In this document: one piece after another, positions 57,602 through 64,000 of the stretch | How positions within the stretch are numbered: position 1 is the stretch's first letter | Layout: every line of letters starts with the position of its first letter | Origin: Pseudophaeomoniella oleicola | Lineage: Eukaryota; Ascomycota; Eurotiomycetes; Phaeomoniellales; Phaeomoniellaceae | Assembly: GCA_003868215.1 (NCBI GenBank) | Contig: QWDQ01000004.1 | Location: 62,001-126,000, forward strand | Reading direction: 5' to 3' | Length of the DNA stretch: 64,000 nucleotides | Position numbers and translations under genes: made by a program | The notes under the pieces: model-generated | Databases searched by the model: none | Told to the model about the DNA's origin: nothing | The model's input: only the letters and a program-made list of their open reading frames with translations

Positions 57602-60600
57602 ATGGACTCATTGGCCGTCCACAAGGAGAACATCATCCATTCGTACCATCCAAAGATTACAGATGTGTCCGACACACCCACCGAATGGCATCAGGACCAC
57701 TCCACCCCTCGGCCAGACCAGGATAGGGCCCTCCCTGACCGATCTCACTTGAGGGCGCGAAGAGTGACCCTGGAGGATCTAGCCGCCCATGTTCGAATGC
57801 AGAGAACCCAGACAATCCGCTTTGCACAATTGAGACGCCAAAGGGAGAGTATTACTCAAGAGATCGCACTTGCTGCAAGACTCGTGAGGACGCAAAGATG
57901 GACTAGACGCGCTCTTATGAGGCATCTAATCTCCCGTGATAAGGCCGGTTTTGCGGATTGTTTTCAGGCTATACAGGGTCTCAAGGACAGCTTCTCGAAT
58001 ACCTGGGTGACACGAGAATTCTCCCGCGATGGCACAACCGATAGCCTGGGTCTTTCGTCGCCACATTGCTCGTTGTCGTTGGCAAAATTGACTGCCAGGT
58101 CAAGAGCAGAACTGCAGGAGTTGCTGAGGCTGGTCAGGATGGACACAAATTTCATAGTTGACCGTATTCGATGTTTACCAGCCCGGAAACTGGAGCAACT
58201 TGCCTCATCTCCCGAGATCCAGGATAGAAATGACGTTCGACCAGGTTCCGCCTCCCAGGCTAGGCTTCCTTTGTCCGCTGCCCGGCGCAATGCGGCTTTT
58301 ACTGGCGCGGTGAAGGATAGGATTGGATCTCTGGAGCGGCATGACTCATTGTCGGTCTTGTTACATAACGTCTGGAACGCCAATAATCCATTGGATGCTA
58401 GCGAAGCGGAACGCAGACTACACACCTGGTCCTCGGTGTGTGCGAGGTTGTTCTCGGAGTCTGACGATGAGTTCGGGCCCTTGATATGCCGCATCCTAAA
58501 TGAATATGCTGACCTTGCGGAATGGCGGGCACGGCCTCGACTAGAGGTGTTCCTACGGTCTGTTCTTCAAGAAGGAGCATTTCTGCTTGGCTATTCCAAC
58601 CATGAATTATCATCTTCTGAATATGCTACTGGATTTGATGTATCGCTTCACACGAAACAGGCAACGGAATTTTTTGACAGAGCGCTCAAGGATCTCTTCT
58701 CGATCTTAGATGATGCTGAAGGGGGTCTTCCTCGTGGAAGTCTGGAACTTGGATCAGCGATCCTTGGCAAACTTCCCAATGAACAGACACAGGGCGCTTT
58801 TCGCGGATTTTTGCTCTATACATGGTTCTTCGGTCAGTATCTGAAGTCCTTTGTCCTAGAACCAGAGGTAGGTTCCCAATCGTCAACACAGGTTTTTGTA
58901 CTGACCTCTCCAGTCCCACGGCTCCCTGCTGGATCAGCACATTCGCCCGGAAGCTCGTGATCGGGTCTTACAGGAAGTCTCAAGGCGAGCACAAGCAGTT
59001 GTATATATGGTGTTCGATAATGAGTAAGTATTCCTATGCAACTCCTATCATCTGAATCTCACAATTTGGCCAGGCCTTCTTCCCACGCTGTAGCCGACCT
59101 CGTCCGGCCCCACGTAAACAGAATGAACAATAAACTTATTTTGATCAATCCACCACTACCACAAGGTCTTGAGACGGCTGATGAAGACAATCGAGCTGAG
59201 AACGACGATAGCGCACCTCTTTTACCGTTAATACTGGCACCTGCAGATCTCGTCACTTTAATAGACACTCTCTATCCACGGTCAATTGTCACGCCTGTCG
59301 GTATGGTTGATCCATTCACTGCGACCAACCCGGTGGTATCCCAGAGCAATGTAACGGCGCAAACATATTCGAATTATGGGACCGCTTATGGAACAATGTA
59401 CTTGCATGATAACATCCCAATCCACGCAAAAACCCGTGCAATGAATGCGGTACCATTCGCGGATATGTCAACCCCCTTAGAATTTGCTTACTCAAGGGAT
59501 CAGTCGTCGTCCTCAAATACACGGCGATTCGAAAGTCTCCGGCGAGACCTCGAAAGTCTGGCCGATGCTGGTGCAGCCGCACAAAGGCCTTTCTCTGATG
59601 GCTGGATTTCATTAGACGTCCATCACAACGGTCGCATATCTTGGACCCCACAGGCAGATACTGAACAAAATGAGAAAGGCTGGGGTGTTTCAACCACATT
59701 ATACAGAAGTAACCATTCTCGCCGAAATATCACAGCTGAAGCTGCCATTCGTCTAGCGGAAGGCTTCAACACTGTCCACGGATCTACAGCATCAAGCGTC
59801 GGGTTTGATCGGTTCGCTCAACCATCGGCTTGGCTGGAACGACTGTTTGAAGATGAGGTCGAATTTTATCTGGCGAAATCTGATTCAGCTGCCGCTCATT
59901 TTTGGTGGACGGCATTGAGACATATACGCGAGCATTATCCCGTGTGCTGCCTCTCGGGAAACGACACAAAGATCCTAGAACCACTTATCAGAGAGTCGAC
60001 TGAGATCTATCAAAGGGCCAACAACGCAAGTATCAATATGGAGACACAACTTGCTCACTTTCAAATTGTTTTCAATCAATTAAGAGTGAGTCTAAACACA
60101 CTTTCTAGGCAGCTAGAGAATTTTCGGGATAAAATGTGGTACATGACCGGAGTCCGTGACTCTCAGCCTTTTGACCAGGCCCGGAAAGTTGCAACAGCGT
60201 TGCACAACATGTGCCTCCCGGAAAGCCCGAAATCATCAATCGAAGCTAGCATACGACAGCAAGTGCACCAGCGGCCTTCTTCCAGTTCATTGCTGAACCA
60301 AGCTGAATTGCAAACTGGTGACATCCTAAAAGCTCCTCCAGAGCAAGGGGGTCCCAAGAAGCTTGCAGACGAACAGATTGAGTGGATTAAGAGATGGATG
60401 GAGGGTTGTAGCATTGACAATTTCTGTGTTGGAGAGGAGAGATTTCATCGGTTTTGCCTGGAGATTAGAGAGACGGTCAACAAACTCGTCGTAGACAACA
60501 TGATTGACGGGCGCTTTCTTTGGTCCAGTGAACTCTTTGCCCGTGAGCGGTCAAGACATGATATCCTCTCGACGCGTTCGACATCTGCGCATAATCCAAC

Positions 60601-62206
60601 GAGGCCACCAAGCGTCGTCAGTGATGAAGGACCTTCCATTTCAAATTACGCGCTCCGGGGACAGGATGTCGTTTCGCGCCCAGCCTCGTTTGAGCCAGGA
60701 GTATCCCCAGGACGCAAAGGATCGATTCATAGTTTTGAGCGGTGGAGGTCGGGTCGTGAAGCATCTATCCTGGATACCGCATCCGCAAGCGATTCCCCTG
60801 GCCGGACTATTTCTACAGTCCCATCGGAGTCGCTTGCGACTTTCTGGTCTCCTGCCGTAACTCAAGCTCAGTCAACGGCGAGCATATATAGTACACATTC
60901 TCGACCTGCGTCTGTACACACTGACATACAAGGGGTCAAGGGCACAGATCCTGGTCACGTCGCGAAGACGGGGTTCCTTCAAAGGCTTAGGAGTAACCTT
61001 GCCAGTCTCCTGCTCAGTGACCTGTGTTGTCCAGTATGGAGCACTGGCTGTGAGACTGATGCATGGATCACAAACGCCCTGTGCCAGCAAAGAATTAGGC
61101 ATCGGATAAGGAAGAGAGCCAGCATCGAAGCTCTTCTTGCTGACCCGGGATTCGTGAGAGCACCAAAATCAGGGCATGGACCTCCTCGACTGAAGTCAAA
61201 GCGTAGTATGTCCGTTGGGCCGAGTGCTCATTCAGGACCGCTCCCGTTCGTACTGTCATCGCTTGAGCCAGAAGACGAAAAGCGGCAAGACTTCGTCGTA
61301 GAATCAACCCCCAGCTCGGCTCGAGGGTCATTTTCTTTCGTGTCAGCATTTGAGAATATCATAACATGTCTGTCTGCCGAAGCCGATCCACGCTTGAAGC
61401 TTCAGAACCTGAAGGACCTGCTGGCATTGGTGGCGGCAGCTTTGGAGATGTCTCCTCCAGATGCAGCTCCTGCATACCGCCGGAGTCAGTCCCAATCACG
61501 ATCAAAATCCAGGCGTTGGTCACAGCCAAATCCCCGTGTTCAGCCAAAAGTCTCGCATTCCCAATCGGATAATTTCGAAAGTCAGACCACGGAATCATTC
61601 GACGAGGCCGGGATCTCTGGTGAAACTCGCTTAAGCAATACTGACCGCAACATAATCGACCTGATGAAGAAGATATTCATGGATCTCCGTCCTAGGACTC
61701 TCTTTCGGGATCTACAGCTCGTCTCAGCCTTTGTGGACCCGGCAATACTAGCAGAATCGGACAACCATAGAGCCTTGCTACTGGCGGGTCTTGCTGCGCT
61801 GGCGTTCAAAGAAGATGTGTGTCGGACGTTGGTTGGGATTGCCGACAAGGTCATCATGCAAGACTCCATCAAACGACGATTAGCTCCAGGCGCTCCGAGC
61901 GAGTTCTCTCTCATAGACGCCATCAATTTCTGGATTATCTGCGCCAAAGAGGGCAATGCTATTGCGCAACGCGAGATCGCTACGCTCTACCTTACACATT
62001 CTTCGCTTCTTCCGAAGGCTACATCTCCGATGAGCCTCTCGAAGGATACCTTCAACTCCACAATTGGGATCTCACTTCGAGACGTTCCTGCAACGTCTGT
62101 TGATCCCTCAGCGATGCAATTAGCAGTGCACTGGATGCAGTTGGCTGCCCAGAATGGCGATAAGTTGGCCCAGTCACGATTACGATATGAGAAACAGCAA
62201 CATTGA
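57602..62206 (+). CDS. Large conserved ascomycete protein with Sel1-like C-terminal end
   Basis: Three exons, 57602-58867, 58914-59023 and 59074-62206, with introns of 46 and 50 nt; 1502 aa. The joins LEPE|SHGSLLDQHIRPEARDR and FDNE|PSSHAVADLV are clean. The N-terminal half is helical with Arg-rich heptads (about residues 55-110). It has a region at about 270-480 whose helix pattern faintly recalls RasGAP-like folds (GFLLYTWFFGQYLKSFVLEPE, then RPEARDRVLQEVSRRAQ). That is only a suggestion. The middle has long Ser-rich disordered parts, including an RS-type run (SQSQSRSKSRRWS). The C-terminus has two Sel1-like helical repeats (EGNAIAQREIATLYL and AVHWMQLAAQNGDKLAQSRL). I recognise it as a conserved fungal type but do not know a function. 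Confidence 0.8.
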
Positions 62207-63726
62207 GTCATAAGAACGAATTCTTTCTTTCGGTTTTGCGTACACGTGACACTGCGATCTCCGGGATCACGGGTTTCTATTGGCGTTGGCTTATTACACA
62301 TTGAATTCCTGGCGTTCGGGGATGGTCAGCATTCCAGGGATAACTTATACCACCAAAGCGCAGGGCATCGGGAGGCTGTCTGTCAACAATTTTGTTCTGC
62401 ATATGAAATATGTTCCTAAAAAGGGCATATTGCGCTGATTGTTTCATTGTTTTTTTTTTTTTTTTTTGGTTCTCCAGATACGGTTACCTAAGGAATTGCT
62501 TCATGAAATTTTAGATACTGTGTGCGAAGACGATTTTCAACGATACCATGAGATCAGAAAGAAGCAGACAAGCCACCGGTGAGATCAAACGATCATGTTG
62601 TAGTATCACACAGGATTCGTCTGTGTCACCCACCATCAACAATGGAGGTCCACCAGACCGATTCAGCTGAGTAGTCGCATCAGCCTCACGAGGTGATTAC
62701 TTCCTCGCCGGCGTTCGGGCCTCCGCAACGGAAGAGAGAGGCGATGGGCGGTGAAGATAGTCGATCTATGCAGGACCGAACGATGGTCCGGGTGGGCATC
62801 TGTGTCTCATTAAATCTGTTGTAATCTACTGGCGACAGCTCATCATGGTTTGATATTAGGTGGCAATGTCGACAGCCAAAAGCGGGAATGGCACATGCGA
62901 GTGCCGTGCGGTAACTTACGAGGTCATTTGTTGTGAGAGTTGAGCCTATGATGCCTGTGACCACTTACTACGTAGTACACTGAGGGAATATCTACCCTAA
63001 GGTGACTAGTACCTAAGTATGTCATAAGCAGATGAGATGATTTAGGTAGACATCCATAATTAACTTAGGTAGCTGCTGTAAATATATATATTTTGTCTCT
63101 CTCTCTCTCTCACACACTCTCATACCGTTGTACGCATGTGTACATAGTATATATTTGTATCATTCTCGTCGACCATCTTGTAACGCCGTCGCATTCACTG
63201 ATGGAATTTGTACTACCGTACTTCTCTAGGGACATTCAAATTCAATAATCGCGGGGTGGATGCCGTTTCCCCGGAAAGTCGAAGCGGTTAATTAAAGACT
63301 TCAAGAGGAGCTCTCACTCTCTCCTTCTCTCTCGCTCTCTTTGCCTTTACCTCATCGAGAAGAAAGAACTCGAAGGAAAAAACAAACTTCAAGCTTCCCG
63401 GATCAGCCTAATCGTTCACATGTCAACCGGCATATTCAACCCGTTTTCTGTTTCTTCTTCATTACAACAACACAACAAGTGACATTTCCATCGCCCATCA
63501 TTATTGAATCTCTCAATCTCTTCTTGGTGATCTCGAGATCTCCTCGCTTTTCCGAGCAAAGACACCGCAATCGTCATTCTCCCGATCTGAATCCCCCCTC
63601 CATCTCTCACGCTAGGGATTAGCTCCTCTTTACCCACCGTAAGCAGCTACAACTACAGTGATCCATCGACATATTGTACTCTGGCAATTCGCAACGTCTT
63701 ATTCTTGCTGTGAACTGGTTTTCAAC
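62207..63726. other. Intergenic: promoter and leader of the phosphatase-inhibitor gene
   Basis: About 1.5 kb. A T run lies at 62450-62467, a TACTACGTAGTA copy at 62966-62977 and a TC run at 63095-63111. A pyrimidine-rich stretch (about 63310-63345, CTCTC repeats) is likely part of the 5' leader or core promoter of the next gene. No gene. Confidence 0.55.
62966..62977. repeat. Perfect palindrome TACTACGTAGTA
   Basis: Intergenic copy of the 12-base motif about 750 bp before the phosphatase-inhibitor start. Confidence 0.8.
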
Positions 63727-64000
63727 ATGGCTACTACATCTCCTATTCGACACTACCCTGGCGAAGTCAAGTCTAGGCCAAGAGGTGCGCTTATCATTAA
63801 TTCCCCGTTCTGGGCTAGCCGCACCACATACCAAGGCAAACTACTGCATACTGATCTTTAATCGTATAGGAATCTTGAAGAACCCATCTAGTTCCAATAC
63901 TGTACCACAGATAGCGAAAAGTCCTGGTCCCTCTACCATTCCGCAACATTCCGAAGAGTCGACCACCCCGTTCGATGAGAAAGAACTCACAATTCAGAAC
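63727..64000 (+). CDS. GLC8: Protein phosphatase inhibitor 2 (Glc8-like), N-terminal part cut by right edge
   Basis: Regulator of type-1 protein phosphatase (Glc7). Exon 1 is 63727-63784, an 85-nt intron runs 63785-63869 (GTGCGC..ATAG), and exon 2 runs to the edge. Splicing gives SRPRG|ILKNPSSSN, the family's KGILK PP1-binding motif placed near the N-terminus as in inhibitor-2 proteins. Downstream, TPFDEKELTIQN matches the next conserved segment of fungal members. The acidic C-terminal half, with the KLHYxxE-type PP1-binding helix, is off-window. The intron contains an in-frame stop, so splicing is required. The family call rests on two short motifs and their spacing. Confidence 0.82.

Overview
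The window is nuclear DNA of a filamentous ascomycete (Pezizomycotina). The genes are eukaryotic, with short introns of about 46-230 nt (most 46-90) bounded by GT..AG. They encode typical fungal housekeeping proteins: H2A.Z, Hsf1, Trm6, ARPC3, Rfc3, CAF-1 and Cwc27. Long intergenic stretches carry microsatellites and a recurring TACGTAGTA-type palindrome. A large secreted pectin methylesterase-like protein suggests a plant-associated or saprotrophic fungus. A member of the Leotiomycetes is plausible, but that is inference only. I saw no bacterial-type operon, CRISPR array, rRNA or convincing tRNA.

Layout, left half. A pyruvate decarboxylase (minus) is cut by the left edge. Histone H2A.Z (minus, 3 exons) and an RRM+R3H RNA-binding protein (minus) follow. 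A 3.7-kb gene-free stretch leads to an aldo-keto reductase (plus). After another 1.9-kb gap come heat-shock factor Hsf1 (plus), a stand-alone zinc-knuckle ORF resembling ORF1 of Tad-type LINEs (plus) and an 898-aa DUF6604-type protein (plus). A tiny 112-aa hydrophobic repeat protein (minus) precedes tRNA m1A58 methyltransferase subunit Trm6 (plus). Arp2/3 subunit ARPC3 (minus, 5 exons) is divergent from clamp-loader subunit Rfc3 (plus) across a 400-bp shared promoter.

Layout, right half. A membrane-anchored histidine-acid-phosphatase-like protein, a D-2-hydroxyacid dehydrogenase (4 exons) and the spliceosomal cyclophilin Cwc27 are all on plus. After a 2.9-kb gap comes the most remarkable gene: a 7.4-kb, 2462-aa secreted protein with five tandem pectin-methylesterase-like domains. 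The first two have lost catalytic residues and the last three keep them. A roughly 510-aa Ser/Thr-rich tail with two internal repeat arrays follows. CAF-1 large subunit (minus, 3 exons) and a disordered conserved fungal protein (minus) come next. A 7.2-kb gene-poor tract rich in TACTACGTAGTA palindromes leads to a 1502-aa protein of unknown function (plus, 3 exons). Protein phosphatase inhibitor 2 (Glc8-like, plus) is cut by the right edge.

The genes are not an evident functional cluster. Several act in chromatin and DNA replication (H2A.Z, CAF-1, Rfc3), RNA processing (Trm6, Cwc27, the RRM/R3H protein) or stress control (Hsf1), as expected for a core chromosome region. Exon structures were read by hand. 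For each spliced model the exon lengths sum to a multiple of three and the joined reading matches the family where one is recognised.
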